Notes: generated from the sequence alone by a model not told the origin. 64,000 nt of DNA from an uncultured Bacteroidota bacterium (GCA_913062555.1 CAJXVU010000003.1:62001-126000); one strand, 5' to 3'. Shown: positions 1 to 9,659, numbered from the stretch's first letter. A program made the numbers and translations.

Positions 1-802
1 CATTACCAATGTCATCCAGTTTTGTTTTGGTTGTTTGTAAACCTTCTCTGGACACCGATGTGTTTGCGGCAATAATCCCATCTATTTTGGTTGTTTCTAC
101 TAAAGCGATGATTTCATCCAGTTGAATGGTATTTAAATCTGGTGCTATTTTTAGTAAAATTGGTTTTTGAACTTCAAAGTTCCCATTTGCCTTTTGTACT
201 TCACCAATCAGTTCTTCCAGATAATCCTTATCGGTTAATTTAGCATGACTCCCAACATTTGGACAACTCACATTCAAAACAAAATAATCCACATATGGAT
301 GGAGTGCATTAAAACAAGTCAAATAATCGACTGTATAATCTTCGGCTGCAGTTGCCGTATTCTTTCCTATATTTCCACCAATAATAAGATCACCCTTATT
401 CTTTTTTAATTGGCCAATTGCTCCTTCCAATCCTTCATTATTAAACCCCATTCTATTAATAATCCCTTGATCTTCTTGAAGTCGAAACAAGCGCTTTTTA
501 GGGTTCCCAACTTGTGCTTTTGGTGTTACCGTCCCTATTTCTATAAATCCGAATCCAAAATTAGACAACTCGTTATATAACAACGCATTTTTATCAAACC
601 CCGCAGCTAGACCAACTGGATTTTTAAAACTTAGTCCGAATAAATTACGCTCTAATCTGGAATCATTGACCTGGTATAGGCTTCTAATGACACCTGATAC
701 CCACGGAAGTTTACAAATAAATTTTATTAAAGAAAATGTAAAATGGTGTACTTTTTCAGGGTCAAACCAAAATAAAATTGGGCGAATAAGCAATCTATAC
801 AT
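1..802 (-). CDS. pyrD: Dihydroorotate dehydrogenase (quinone-type), 3' end outside window
   Basis: The enzyme oxidises dihydroorotate to orotate in pyrimidine synthesis, and the quinone-linked class sits on the inner membrane. The 267 visible residues start at the ATG complementary to 800-802. The N-terminal extension [20 protein letters not shown] is typical of membrane-associated class 2 enzymes. FMN and substrate motifs follow: [12 protein letters not shown] at about 61-72, [10 protein letters not shown] at about 85-94 and [10 protein letters not shown] at about 115-124. Class 2 proteins run to about 340 aa, so about 75 C-terminal residues lie beyond base 1. The catalytic-base motif reads NVSCPN with Cys180, whereas the E. 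coli class 2 enzyme has Ser there and class 1 enzymes have Cys. A TATTTTTG box (820-827, minus strand) lies just upstream. The family call is firm; only the class-specific chemistry is open. Confidence 0.95.
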   Translation of the reverse strand, partial: MYRLLIRPILFWFDPEKVHHFTFSLIKFICKLPWVSGVIRSLYQVNDSRLERNLFGLSFKNPVGLAAGFDKNALLYNELSNFGFGFIEIGTVTPKAQVGNPKKRLFRLQEDQGIINRMGFNNEGLEGAIGQLKKNKGDLIIGGNIGKNTATAAEDYTVDYLTCFNALHPYVDYFVLNVSCPNVGSHAKLTDKDYLEELIGEVQKANGNFEVQKPILLKIAPDLNTIQLDEIIALVETTKIDGIIAANTSVSREGLQTTKTKLDDIGN

Positions 803-1023
803 GTAGATAAATTTGACTGCAAAAATAAACTAATTTCATCCAATAAAAAAGAAACTATTACAACACTTGCCACTTTACAATGTGTTGTCTATTTTTGAAA
901 ACGTCTCCCTGAAGATCATACTCAGAGAGAACTTTCGAAAAGTATAATGATTTTAGTGTTAATGGTGCTCTCCGAAGACTTACTGACACTAAATAAAACC
1001 AATAATTGGGGCCAAAAATAAGC

Positions 1024-2265
1024 ATGTTAGACAAACAACACATCATCAATCGTTTTATTAGTTATATCACAATCGACACTGAAAGTGATCCAAACAGCGA
1101 CAGTACACCGAGTACAGAAAAACAATGGGACTTGGCCAACAAACTAGTTGAAGAATTAAAACAAATTGGGCTACAGGATGTTAGCATTGATGAGAACGCC
1201 TATATTATGGCTACATTACCTAGCAACGTTCCACATGATGTGCCTACTATTGGATTTGTCTCTCATTTTGATACCTCTCCAGATTTTACTGCTGCAAATG
1301 TTAATCCTCAAATAATAGAAAATTATGACGGTGAAGACATTGTATTAAATACCGAACAAAATATTATTTTATCCCCGAGCTATTTTGATGATTTACTCCT
1401 TTATAAAGGACAAACATTGATCACTACAGATGGCACGACCTTATTAGGGGCAGATGATAAAGCTGGTATCTGTGAAATTGTTAGTGCTATGGAATTTTTA
1501 ATCCAAAACCCCGACATTAAACATGGAACCATTAGGGTGGGTTTTACCCCTGATGAAGAAATTGGTCGTGGTGCACATAAATTTGACGTTGCTAAATTTA
1601 ATGCTGATTGGGCTTACACTATGGATGGGAGTCAAGTTGGAGAATTAGAATACGAAAATTTTAATGCTGCTGGAGCTAAAGTTAAAGTAAATGGTAAAAT
1701 TGTCCACCCTGGATACGCGAAAGGAAAAATGGTCAATTCCATGCATTATGCTACAGAATTTATCAATAGACTTCCCAAAGAAGAACGCCCGGAACATACC
1801 GAAGGTTATGAAGGGTTTTTCCATTTACATGATATGAAGGGGCAAGTAGAAACGACCTATTTAGAATATATTATTCGAGATCATGACAGGAATCTATTTG
1901 AAGCCCGAAAGCAATTAATGCAAAATATAGCAAATACTATGAATGCTGAATATGGATCTACAGTTATTGAACTTGAGATAAAAGATCAATATTACAATAT
2001 GAAAGAAATGGTTGAGCCAGTAATGCATATTGTAGACATTGCTGAGGAAGCCATGCTGCAACTTGGCATAAAGCCCTTAATAAAAGCCATTAGAGGCGGT
2101 ACGGATGGTTCTCAATTAAGTTATATGGGATTACCCTGTCCAAATATTTTTGCTGGTGGTCATAATTTTCATGGCCGTTATGAATATGTTCCGGTAGAAA
2201 GCATCTTAAAAGCAACACAAGTAATTTGTAAAATTGCCGAAATCACTCAAGCAAAATCAAAATAA
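1024..2265 (+). CDS. pepT: Peptidase T (tripeptide aminopeptidase, M20B)
   Basis: A cytoplasmic zinc aminopeptidase that removes N-terminal residues from tripeptides. The protein is 413 aa, close to the family norm. Ligand motifs are in order: SHFDTSPDF near residue 80, [10 protein letters not shown] near 140, the catalytic pair in [10 protein letters not shown] near 175, and [16 protein letters not shown] near the C-terminus. An upstream TTG at 1006 would add six residues. The ATG at 1024 is preferred because [15 protein letters not shown] matches where family members normally begin. A DinB-like gene follows after 5 bases and is probably co-transcribed. Confidence 0.95.
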   Translation: MLDKQHIINRFISYITIDTESDPNSDSTPSTEKQWDLANKLVEELKQIGLQDVSIDENAYIMATLPSNVPHDVPTIGFVSHFDTSPDFTAANVNPQIIENYDGEDIVLNTEQNIILSPSYFDDLLLYKGQTLITTDGTTLLGADDKAGICEIVSAMEFLIQNPDIKHGTIRVGFTPDEEIGRGAHKFDVAKFNADWAYTMDGSQVGELEYENFNAAGAKVKVNGKIVHPGYAKGKMVNSMHYATEFINRLPKEERPEHTEGYEGFFHLHDMKGQVETTYLEYIIRDHDRNLFEARKQLMQNIANTMNAEYGSTVIELEIKDQYYNMKEMVEPVMHIVDIAEEAMLQLGIKPLIKAIRGGTDGSQLSYMGLPCPNIFAGGHNFHGRYEYVPVESILKATQVICKIAEITQAKSK

Positions 2266-2270
2266 GTATT

Positions 2271-2774
2271 ATGGAGTTTGTAATAGATCAATTGGACCAA
2301 CATCAATCGCTTTTCAAAGCGCTCTTAAAAGACCTAGACACTCCAATGATTTTATGGAAACAAACTCCTGAAAAATGGTGTCTCTTAGAAATTGTATGTC
2401 ATTTATATGATGAAGAACGTAATGATTTTAGGTGTAGAACACAATTGGTTCTGGAAAAACCTAATGATACACCGCCACCATTTGATCCCATAGAATGGGT
2501 AACAAAGCATCGTTATTTAGAGCAAGACTATCATCAAATGCTCAATAAATTTCTCAATGAAAGACAACAGTCTTTAAAATGGTTGAAATCTTTAAAAAGT
2601 CCTAAATGGGATAACAGCTATAGGCATCCACAACGAGGTCTGCAAAGTGCAACTCATTTTTTAGATAATTGGTTGGCTCATGATTATTTACACATACGTC
2701 AAATTATAAAACTGAAATTTGATTATCTTAAGCAGCAATCCTCAAGTAATCTGGATTATGCCGGAAAATGGTAA
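2271..2774 (+). CDS. DinB-like (DinB_2) putative metal-dependent protein
   Basis: A 167-aa protein with the four-helix DinB/YfiT architecture. It has a helix with CHLYDEERNDF at about residues 44-54 and a C-terminal HDYLHIRQI segment, which supply the conserved histidines expected to bind one metal ion. Family members act as thiol-dependent transferases or hydrolases, or are uncharacterised; the substrate here cannot be read from sequence. It starts 5 bases after pepT, so the two probably form an operon. A second DinB-superfamily protein of the YfiT branch lies at 31000-31545. Confidence 0.8.
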   Translation: MEFVIDQLDQHQSLFKALLKDLDTPMILWKQTPEKWCLLEIVCHLYDEERNDFRCRTQLVLEKPNDTPPPFDPIEWVTKHRYLEQDYHQMLNKFLNERQQSLKWLKSLKSPKWDNSYRHPQRGLQSATHFLDNWLAHDYLHIRQIIKLKFDYLKQQSSSNLDYAGKW

Positions 2775-2837
2775 TAATGAGATGTTGGTCAACTCGGAAA
2801 TGAAAAATTAAGAGCACCTCACTTTTACGAACATAGA

Positions 2838-3437
2838 ATGAAAAAAGTAAACTCAGTAGAAGAATATATAGAAACTCATGAAAATTTTTATGAAGCTTTA
2901 ACGCTTTTACGAGACCTTGTTAACAATACCGAACTCGTAGAAACGCTCAAATGGAGTGCACCAGTTTATACTATTAATGGAAAAAACGTTCTTGGTTTCA
3001 GCGCTTTTAAGGAGCACTTCGGTATTTGGTTTTTTAATGGAGTCTTTCTAAAAGACGAACACAAACTATTGGTAAATGCTCAAGAAGGAAAGACCAAAGC
3101 TTTGCGACAAATGCGTTTTAGCACAATCGACGATATTGATAAAAACATTGTATTAATGTATGTCATGGAAGCTATTGAGAATCAAAAATCGGGTAAAGCA
3201 CTTAAAACCGACCGTTCAAAAAAGGAAACCATTATTCCAATTGAACTACAACAATTACTAGATAAAAATAGAGAATTAGACACCTCTTTCAATCAATTAA
3301 CACCATATAAGCAACGCGAATATTGCGAGCATATCGCTTCGGCAAAAAGAGAAGTTACCAAACAAAGTCGGCTAGACAAAATGAAACCAATGATTCTAAA
3401 AGGCATGGGTTTGCACGACAAATATAAAAAGGCATAA
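2838..3437 (+). CDS. DUF1801/YdeI (OmdA)-like protein
   Basis: A 199-aa soluble protein. Residues 1-115 match the DUF1801/YdhG fold: an EEYI..H start, then ETLKWSAPVYTINGKNVLGF and HFGIWFFNG. The C-terminal third (IPIELQQLLDKNRELDTSFNQL followed by a YCEHIASAKR-type stretch) matches the YdeI/OmdA 'bacteriocin protection' helical tail. That tail name comes from genetic work on related proteins and does not establish a function. The gene lies 63 bases after the DinB-like gene on the same strand and converges on the gluconate genes. Confidence 0.75.
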   Translation: MKKVNSVEEYIETHENFYEALTLLRDLVNNTELVETLKWSAPVYTINGKNVLGFSAFKEHFGIWFFNGVFLKDEHKLLVNAQEGKTKALRQMRFSTIDDIDKNIVLMYVMEAIENQKSGKALKTDRSKKETIIPIELQQLLDKNRELDTSFNQLTPYKQREYCEHIASAKREVTKQSRLDKMKPMILKGMGLHDKYKKA

Positions 3438-3529
3438 ATGGGCTCGCAGATTAAGCAATTAAACCCAGTGTCTTAAAACTCAACACCGTCATAGGGCTTT
3501 TGCAATAAGTCAATCATCAGACAAAAGCA

Positions 3530-5440
3530 TCACCATTTAGTATGAAAAAATTTATGCAATGGTGCATCAATCCTTTGGTAGCTATGTGCGCCAAAATAAT
3601 CACGCTGAGCCTGAATGATATGCGCTGGAAGGTTTTCTGTTGTAATTGAAATCCAATAATTAAAGGCCGCATGAAAGCAAGGTAATCCTATTCTCAATGT
3701 AATACCTTCATGCAAAACCGAAGCTAAGCAATTTTCATGACGACACATCATTTCAAACATTTCAGGCGCTTCTAATACATTTGAGAATTCTTTAAATACA
3801 CTTACCATATCTTCCATAAGGCTAGACTTAATAATACAGCCATTAGTCCATATGCGTGCAATTTCCGAAAGGTTTAAATTCCAATTAAAGTGTTTTGACG
3901 CCTCGTTAATAAGTTCAAATCCTTGATGATGGTTAATTAATCTCGCTAACTGATATGCACTTTTTAAGTGATCAATATTTAATTCTGGATGGGGATTGGC
4001 TTTTGTCTTTAATTGTTCAGCATAAGCTATTCTTTGTGATTTAAATGACGAAATGTATCTGGCAAAAACTGCAGCACTCATCATTGTATTTGGAACTCCC
4101 AATTCTAATGCAGATGTACTGGACCATGAACCAGTTCCTTTGTTTCCTGCCTTATCTAAAATTAAATCAATAACATAAGCTTCGCCTTCTTTTTTAAGTA
4201 AAATTTTGGACGTGATTTCTAATAAATAACTTGATAATTCGCCTTTATTCCATGTCTCGAATACTTCCGAAATGCTTTCATAACTCATCTTGGGAGACAT
4301 CAGCGCAAACAATTCTGCCAATAATTGCATTTCGGCATACTCAATACCATTGTGAACCATTTTCACATAATGTCCTGCACCTTCCGGCCCAATATAGGCA
4401 CAACAGGAGTTTCCATTAAAATCTCTGGCAGCAATAGCTTCCAGAACAGGCGCTATTTTAGTATATCCTGTAGCCGTCCCTCCTGGCATAATTGAAGGCC
4501 CCTTTCTTGCGCCTTCTTCACCTCCTGAAACACCAACTCCAAAAAAGTCAATGCTTTTAGAGGCTAATAAATCAAAACGTCGTTTTGTGTTTTTATAATG
4601 TGAATTTCCGCCATCCATAATAACATCTCCTTTGTCTAATAAAGGGATTAATGTATTAATAACACTATCTACAGCAGCCCCAGCGGGAATCATTAAAAAT
4701 AGCTTTCTAGGCTGGACTAATGAGGTCACAAACTGCTCTATATTTGTAAAACCATTTATAGTATTGAAAGTTTTATTATTTTTCAAAAATTCATCAACAA
4801 CGAGTAACTCATCCCCTTCCGCCCGATTATAAACAGAAATATGCAGTCCTTTTTCAGCTGCATTTAAAGCCAAACTCTTTCCCATTACTCCTAATCCAAT
4901 AACACCAAATTCAGCTGTACTCATTTCTATTCTATTTTTAATGTATTGAACTATTTCGGGGACATTATTATCAATACTAATATGCCAACCATAATTGGGA
5001 ACTTCCAAACTCTCAAACTGTGATTTTAAGAGTTCAGGTTTAAAAAAATGAGATGCTCTGTTTCTCAAGCGTTCACTAATCAATTCGAATGAGCCTACAA
5101 GAAAGATCCAAGTGATTTGCTCAAAACCCTTATTTAGTTTCTCTCGATATGATTCTTTCAATGCTGAGCAGGCCAAAATAGCACCTTCGGTAGTATGCCA
5201 TGATTTTATTTTATTTGAAAGCAAGTCCAGCCAGGGTTGGCGATCATGATCACTCAATGGAAAACCGTTTATCATTTTTTCAATATTAGCTTGCGGATGA
5301 AAATCGTCAGCATCAAAAAACGGAATATCTAGTGTTTTTGAAAGTTGCTTTCCAATAGTGCTTTTTCCACAACCGCTAACACCCATGATTACAATTATTT
5401 TCGACGGGATACTCATATTATTTTGTTGTATAGTATTCAT
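3530..5440 (-). CDS. gnd: Fused gluconokinase / 6-phosphogluconate dehydrogenase
   Basis: One 636-aa reading frame joins two consecutive enzymes. Residues about 12-172 are a gluconokinase with P-loop GVSGCGKST (20-28), FFDADDFHP (41-49) and CSALK (91-95). From Met173 (codon at 4922-4924) a full 6-phosphogluconate dehydrogenase follows, about 464 aa, with Rossmann motif GLGVMG (182-187), IMDGGNS, GVGVSGGEEGARKGPSIMPGG-type substrate loop, and the catalytic KMVHNGIEY segment. Together they would convert gluconate to 6-phosphogluconate and then to ribulose-5-phosphate with NAD(P)H. The join has no stop codon, and Met173 could also serve as an internal start for a separate dehydrogenase. A lactonase gene ends 6 bases upstream. 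Confidence 0.93.
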   Translation of the reverse strand: MNTIQQNNMSIPSKIIVIMGVSGCGKSTIGKQLSKTLDIPFFDADDFHPQANIEKMINGFPLSDHDRQPWLDLLSNKIKSWHTTEGAILACSALKESYREKLNKGFEQITWIFLVGSFELISERLRNRASHFFKPELLKSQFESLEVPNYGWHISIDNNVPEIVQYIKNRIEMSTAEFGVIGLGVMGKSLALNAAEKGLHISVYNRAEGDELLVVDEFLKNNKTFNTINGFTNIEQFVTSLVQPRKLFLMIPAGAAVDSVINTLIPLLDKGDVIMDGGNSHYKNTKRRFDLLASKSIDFFGVGVSGGEEGARKGPSIMPGGTATGYTKIAPVLEAIAARDFNGNSCCAYIGPEGAGHYVKMVHNGIEYAEMQLLAELFALMSPKMSYESISEVFETWNKGELSSYLLEITSKILLKKEGEAYVIDLILDKAGNKGTGSWSSTSALELGVPNTMMSAAVFARYISSFKSQRIAYAEQLKTKANPHPELNIDHLKSAYQLARLINHHQGFELINEASKHFNWNLNLSEIARIWTNGCIIKSSLMEDMVSVFKEFSNVLEAPEMFEMMCRHENCLASVLHEGITLRIGLPCFHAAFNYWISITTENLPAHIIQAQRDYFGAHSYQRIDAPLHKFFHTKW

Positions 5441-5446
5441 AATCTC

Positions 5447-6406
5447 TCAATTGTGCTCTGCTCCAAAAAATGAGGCCTTTACACCCTTAACTCCAGGGAC
5501 TACTTTAAATATCGAACCTGATAACGGCAATGCTTTCTGTTCTTCTGGGGTCATATCTAAACTGGCTGTTGTGATGTATAATATATCGAGATTCTCTCCT
5601 CCAAATGCACAAGCTGTAACATTATGAGCAGGTACTTTAATTTTAGACATGAGCGCTCCAGTTTCAGGATTATAACGAGCCACCGCATTTCCATTCCAAA
5701 GACCAACCCATAGCATATTTTCGGCATCGATCGTCATACCATCAGGATAACCATCATCTAAAGACACTTCAACAGCGACTCTTTCATTAGAAATCGTTCC
5801 TGTATTAATGTCAAAATCATAACCCATAATTTTTGAGGTTGGCGTATCAATATAATACATGGTTTTAGCATCCGAGGTCCATACAATTCCATTAGAGATG
5901 GTAACACTATCAATCATTTTTGTCGCTAATCCTTCTGGATTAACCTTATATAAACTCGCATGAGGTTTCGATTGTTCGAGATGCATAGATCCTACCCATA
6001 AATTACCTAAGGGGTCACATTTACCATCATTAAATCTGTTTTCGGTGTGTTGAGCTTCTACATCAGAAACTAAGGAAAGCGCCCCTGTTTCCAGGTGTAA
6101 TTTGTAAATACCATCCTCTAAAGCCACGACAGCTTCAGTTGATGTATATGGGACAACGGTACCAATTCTAGATCGTGTGGAGAAGCTTTTGTTTACTTTG
6201 GTTTTAGGCTGATAGATATGAAGTGACTTTCCTTCTATATCAATCCAGTATAATTCCTGCGTTTTATAATTCCAAACTGCACCTTCACCAAGAAGGGCGT
6301 CAAATTTATATTCCAATTCGGCAATAAGGCTGTTCCCCTTCATGTTTTTACTTGTATTCTGACAGGACAACATTGAGAGTAAAATCACTCCTAAAACATA
6401 TTTCAT
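5447..6406 (-). CDS. SMP-30/gluconolactonase-family lipoprotein
   Basis: A 319-aa six-bladed propeller lactonase candidate that would hydrolyse gluconolactone or a related sugar lactone. A lipoprotein signal MKYVLGVILLSMLSC places Cys15 as the lipid anchor, so the enzyme is in the periplasm or on the outer membrane. Metal-site motifs are present in family order: EGAVW (Glu41), NRFNDGKCDPLGNLWVGS, SNGIVWT and GYPDGMTIDAENMLWVGLWNG. The stop codon is 6 bases from the start of the gluconokinase-dehydrogenase fusion. This strongly suggests one operon for a gluconolactone-to-pentose-phosphate route. No gluconate transporter is visible nearby. Confidence 0.88.
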   Translation of the reverse strand: MKYVLGVILLSMLSCQNTSKNMKGNSLIAELEYKFDALLGEGAVWNYKTQELYWIDIEGKSLHIYQPKTKVNKSFSTRSRIGTVVPYTSTEAVVALEDGIYKLHLETGALSLVSDVEAQHTENRFNDGKCDPLGNLWVGSMHLEQSKPHASLYKVNPEGLATKMIDSVTISNGIVWTSDAKTMYYIDTPTSKIMGYDFDINTGTISNERVAVEVSLDDGYPDGMTIDAENMLWVGLWNGNAVARYNPETGALMSKIKVPAHNVTACAFGGENLDILYITTASLDMTPEEQKALPLSGSIFKVVPGVKGVKASFFGAEHN

Positions 6407-6509
6407 ATTTGTATAATTACTTGTATTTCTACATATAGAAACCCAAGGTATTAATAAATACAGAGAACAGATTGCAATATATTTCAGTGAATTAATTCCA
6501 ACACAGGTA

Positions 6510-6540
6510 CAAAAAAAAAAGCAGCTCTAGGAGCTGCTTT
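6510..6540 (-). terminator. Rho-independent terminator after yajC
   Basis: On the minus strand a GCAGCTC/GAGCTGC stem (6521-6527 with 6531-6537, 3-base loop) is followed by a run of about ten T. It lies just past the yajC stop and before the lactonase gene, so it should separate the two minus-strand units. Confidence 0.85.
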
Positions 6541-6548
6541 ATAAAATA

Positions 6549-6842
6549 TTATTTTTTTTCTGCCGGAGGCGGATTGAGTTTCATACTCATTTCCATGGAA
6601 ATGGCCGATCGTTCAAACTTAATTTTCCCTGCTGATGTTTCAATCACACAAGACTTATCTTTATCATTAAGTTCGACAACTTTACCATGCATTCCACTTT
6701 TGGTAATCACTTTATCTCCTCGTTTTAATTCTGCAGCGAATTTTTTCTCCTTCTTTGCTCGTTTCATTTGTGGAGCTATCATAAAGAAATATACGACAGC
6801 AAACATTAAAATAAACGGGGCAAATTGACTTAATCCTTCCAT
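6549..6842 (-). CDS. yajC: Preprotein translocase subunit YajC
   Basis: A 97-aa single-pass inner-membrane protein of the SecDF-YajC complex, which assists Sec export. The membrane segment is PFILMFAVVYFFMIAPQ (about residues 9-25). A basic stretch and the diagnostic LKRGDKVITKSGMHGKVVEL cytoplasmic motif follow. The tail ends in PPPAEKK. It is the last gene of nusB-DUF1573-yajC, an arrangement common in Bacteroidota, and a strong terminator follows. Confidence 0.95.
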   Translation of the reverse strand: MEGLSQFAPFILMFAVVYFFMIAPQMKRAKKEKKFAAELKRGDKVITKSGMHGKVVELNDKDKSCVIETSAGKIKFERSAISMEMSMKLNPPPAEKK

Positions 6843-6874
6843 TAATTATTCTTTATAAAATTCCTTATTAAAGA

Positions 6875-7363
6875 TTATTGAGATATCGCTGAAGGTGTCG
6901 CAGCATTTGGATCTGGTTTGATGAAAGCAGCAATTCTTACCGCTTCTTTACCAGTTTCCGTATTTGCAGTTACCGTAATAGTCTTAGATATTTTATTAGC
7001 ACCTTTACCATTAAACTTCACTGTAAAATTAGCAGAAGCTCCTGGAGCTAAAGGTTCTTTACTCCAATCTTTAGGTACTGTACATCCACAAGTACTTTTA
7101 ATATCTGTAATTACTAATGGTGCTTTACCAGTATTTGTATAAGAAAACACAGTTTCTACTGGAGTACCATTAACAATTTCTCCAAAATCGTGTTCTTTTT
7201 TGTCGAATGAAATTACTGGATAATCACCAGCAACCGCATCTCTTTCAGCAGCTTGAGTTACATTTTCAGATTTTACTTTACTCGTTGCGTCTTCCTTACA
7301 TGATGTAAATGCCACCATACATAAGGCACTTAATCCTAAAATTACTTTTTTCATAATATTCAT
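6875..7363 (-). CDS. DUF1573 lipoprotein
   Basis: A 162-aa exported protein. The lipobox region LCMVAFTSC is followed by KEDATSK, an acidic and basic stretch directly after the lipidated Cys that resembles the surface-export signals of flavobacterial lipoproteins; surface location is inference. The DUF1573 beta-sandwich spans about residues 50-145 (FDKKEHDFGEI, VFSYTNTGKAPLVI, STCGCTVP, LAPGASANFTVKFNGKG). Members are structurally Ig/MSP-like and their function is not established. It lies between nusB and yajC. Confidence 0.9.
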   Translation of the reverse strand: MNIMKKVILGLSALCMVAFTSCKEDATSKVKSENVTQAAERDAVAGDYPVISFDKKEHDFGEIVNGTPVETVFSYTNTGKAPLVITDIKSTCGCTVPKDWSKEPLAPGASANFTVKFNGKGANKISKTITVTANTETGKEAVRIAAFIKPDPNAATPSAISQ

Positions 7364-7447
7364 TTTAATAGTTTATTCAAGATAAACATTTGGGTTAGTA
7401 TTGATTCCTTTTTGGTTGTTCTGGGCATAAAAGTAATAAAAAATCGT

Positions 7448-8392
7448 TTACATTAATCCTCTTCCCACTTTATTTAACGTTCCTTTATCAATATATTCCT
7501 TCACTATCTTGTCGAGAATTCCATTAATAAACACGCTGCTTTTAGGTGTAGAGTACTCTTTTGCTATTTCCAAATACTCGTTAATAGTGACTTTTACTGG
7601 TATTGAGGGGAATTTTTGAAATTCACAAATTGCCATTTGTAATAGTACAAAATCAATATTTGCAATTCTATCCTTATCCCAGTTCGCTGTTTTATTGGTT
7701 ATCTCATTACTAAAAGCAGATAAATTTAACACTGTTTTCTTCAAAAGATTGCTTGCAAAGTCTCTATCTTCCAGATCCTTAAACAATTTTGGCACAAAAT
7801 GAAGGTCAGATTTATCAGGATTTGACTTCCTTAGTAACTTAACGATTGCAGTATTAATAACTGGAAGATCGTCAAGCCAGGTAATATTTTTATCTTCCAA
7901 ATAATCGTAAAGCTTATCATTTGGTGCGATAATCTCTTTAAAAATGTCAATGACAAAGGCTTTGTCTTCTTTAAAAGAAGACATTTTTGTTGCCATATAA
8001 TCTTTATAAAGCTCACTATTGAGAATTGCTCTAAAAATTACATCTACATATTCGTCATCAAATTGCCAATTGGTTACTTTTCTTGACTCTAATTCGTCCT
8101 TAAGCAATCTGTTTTGTTTTAGAAGCTCTAAAAGTTCATTATTAACAAACTTTCTATTTGGATTTTTATCTTCGGCAGTTGCCAGATGCTTTTTTTGAGA
8201 TTTTTCTTGATAGTCTTCAGCTTTTGTCTGAACTTCTATTAATAGCGACAACATTAGGAGGTACAAGTTGTACATATTCTCCATGCTCTGCATTAAAAAA
8301 CGTTCATCCTTTTTTAGATCATCGCTTTCACTTCCCTTAAATGCATATAATATTTGCATTACTTTTATACGAATATGTCTCCTGTTAAGCAT
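7448..8392 (-). CDS. nusB: Transcription antitermination protein NusB (long Bacteroidota form)
   Basis: NusB binds boxA RNA with NusE/S10 and supports rRNA antitermination. The protein is 314 aa, about twice E. coli NusB, as is usual in Bacteroidota. It opens with the family start MLNRRHIRIKVMQILYAF. Residues about 190-300 carry the canonical helical NusB core (LLKKTVLNLSAF, NIDFVLLQMAICEFQKFPSIPVK, INEYLEIAKEYSTPKSSVFINGILDKI). The intervening helical insert is lineage-typical. It is the first gene of nusB-DUF1573-yajC. A small inverted repeat (actcctaaaataggaggt, about 8411-8428) lies just upstream of the start. Confidence 0.95.
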   Translation of the reverse strand: MLNRRHIRIKVMQILYAFKGSESDDLKKDERFLMQSMENMYNLYLLMLSLLIEVQTKAEDYQEKSQKKHLATAEDKNPNRKFVNNELLELLKQNRLLKDELESRKVTNWQFDDEYVDVIFRAILNSELYKDYMATKMSSFKEDKAFVIDIFKEIIAPNDKLYDYLEDKNITWLDDLPVINTAIVKLLRKSNPDKSDLHFVPKLFKDLEDRDFASNLLKKTVLNLSAFSNEITNKTANWDKDRIANIDFVLLQMAICEFQKFPSIPVKVTINEYLEIAKEYSTPKSSVFINGILDKIVKEYIDKGTLNKVGRGLM

Positions 8393-8450
8393 ATTAAAGA
8401 ACTTTTTGTTACTCCTAAAATAGGAGGTATTAATGACATCAAATTAATGA

Positions 8451-8473
8451 GGCGAAAGAATAGTTCTTTCGCC
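8451..8473 (-). terminator. Hairpin after the amino-acid dehydrogenase gene
   Basis: A perfect 10-bp inverted repeat (GGCGAAAGAA / TTCTTTCGCC, loop TAG) lies between the dehydrogenase stop and nusB. On the minus strand no T-tract follows, only TCATTAATTT, so it is either a weak terminator or an mRNA 3'-end stabiliser. Confidence 0.55.
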
Positions 8474-8502
8474 CCGCAAAAATAGTATTATTTTAAAAAG
8501 AA

Positions 8503-9606
8503 CTATTTAGAATTCTCTTTTTTTCTTGTTGCTATTCTATCTTTAGCAATATTTAATGCTGCATGATTGGTTGTGATACCATTTGCATTGGCATTTTGCA
8601 ATATTTCTAAGGTCGTATTATAGATGTTTTCTGTTTTTCTAATAATTTCTTGCTTACCATAGCCTTCCAATTCAGCATAAACATTAATTATCCCTCCAGC
8701 ATTTATTAAAAAGTCAGGAGCGTAAACTATCCCTCTTTCTTGAAGGATTCGTCCGTGTACATCTTCCACTGCCAATTGATTATTTGCAGCACCCGCAATA
8801 ACTTGCGCTTTTATCTTGTATACGGTATCGTCGTTTACAGTTGCACCTAATGCACAAGGAGCATAAATATCCATGGCTTCATTATAGAGATCATCGCCTC
8901 TATAGATATCTACACCATATTTAGAACTCACGGCTTGTAAGCGTTCTTCATTGATATCTGCTATCACCACTTGAGCACCTTCTTTTACCAAATGATCTAC
9001 TAAAGTTTCACCCACATGGCCAATACCTTGAACAAACACTTTTTTATTTTCAAGATGCTCCGTTCCAAATTGGTATTTAGCAGCAGCTTTCATACCCATA
9101 TAAACCCCATATGCAGTAATTGGAGATGGATTTCCAGCACCACCTTTACTCTCAGATATCCCGGTAACATAAGGTGTCACTTCTCTAACCAAATCCATAT
9201 CACTAGTCTCCATACCAACATCTTCAGCAGTGATATATTTACCACTTAAGGAATGTACAAATTCCCCAAAACGCTTCATTAGCTCTGGTGTTTTTTGAGT
9301 TTTTGCATCTCCAATAATCACGGCTTTACCGCCACCTAGGTTTAAGCCGGTAATTGCTGCTTTAAATGTCATCCCTCGAGATAATCGTAAGGCATCATTT
9401 AAGGCTTCCCATTCATTTTTATATTGCCACATTCTAGTACCACCAAGCGCTGGTCCTAAAACTGTATTATGGATTCCTATTATTGCTTTTAATCCTGTAT
9501 CTTTGTCGTTGCAAAACACAACCTGTTCATGATCATCAAAAGAAAGTTGTCCAAATACTGGATCAACTTTTTTAATTTCACTAGGTTTCATGACGTCTAA
9601 AATCAT
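8503..9606 (-). CDS. Leu/Phe/Val (Glu-family) dehydrogenase
   Basis: An NAD-dependent oxidative deaminase of branched-chain amino acids. It produces 2-oxoacids that can feed branched fatty-acid synthesis, which fits flavobacterial lipid composition (inference). The 367 residues match leucine dehydrogenase size. Visible motifs are GPALGGTRMW near 50, the catalytic-lysine segment GLNLGGGKAVIIGD near 90, ITAEDVGM near 125 and the Rossmann turn VQGIGHVGE near 190. The ATG at 9604-9606 gives MILDVMKPSEIKK. The second ATG (9589-9591), giving MKPSEIKK, is an equally good start. An upstream promoter with both Bacteroidota elements is annotated separately. Confidence 0.9.
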   Translation of the reverse strand: MILDVMKPSEIKKVDPVFGQLSFDDHEQVVFCNDKDTGLKAIIGIHNTVLGPALGGTRMWQYKNEWEALNDALRLSRGMTFKAAITGLNLGGGKAVIIGDAKTQKTPELMKRFGEFVHSLSGKYITAEDVGMETSDMDLVREVTPYVTGISESKGGAGNPSPITAYGVYMGMKAAAKYQFGTEHLENKKVFVQGIGHVGETLVDHLVKEGAQVVIADINEERLQAVSSKYGVDIYRGDDLYNEAMDIYAPCALGATVNDDTVYKIKAQVIAGAANNQLAVEDVHGRILQERGIVYAPDFLINAGGIINVYAELEGYGKQEIIRKTENIYNTTLEILQNANANGITTNHAALNIAKDRIATRKKENSK

Positions 9607-9659
9607 TATAAATGTATTTTTAAAGTTTTGTTTATTGAATAATATATAATAACAGCCTG

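Noticed and set aside
858-1049. 63-codon minus-strand frame between pyrD and pepT
   Set aside because: It overlaps the pepT start, and has no family resemblance or promoter.
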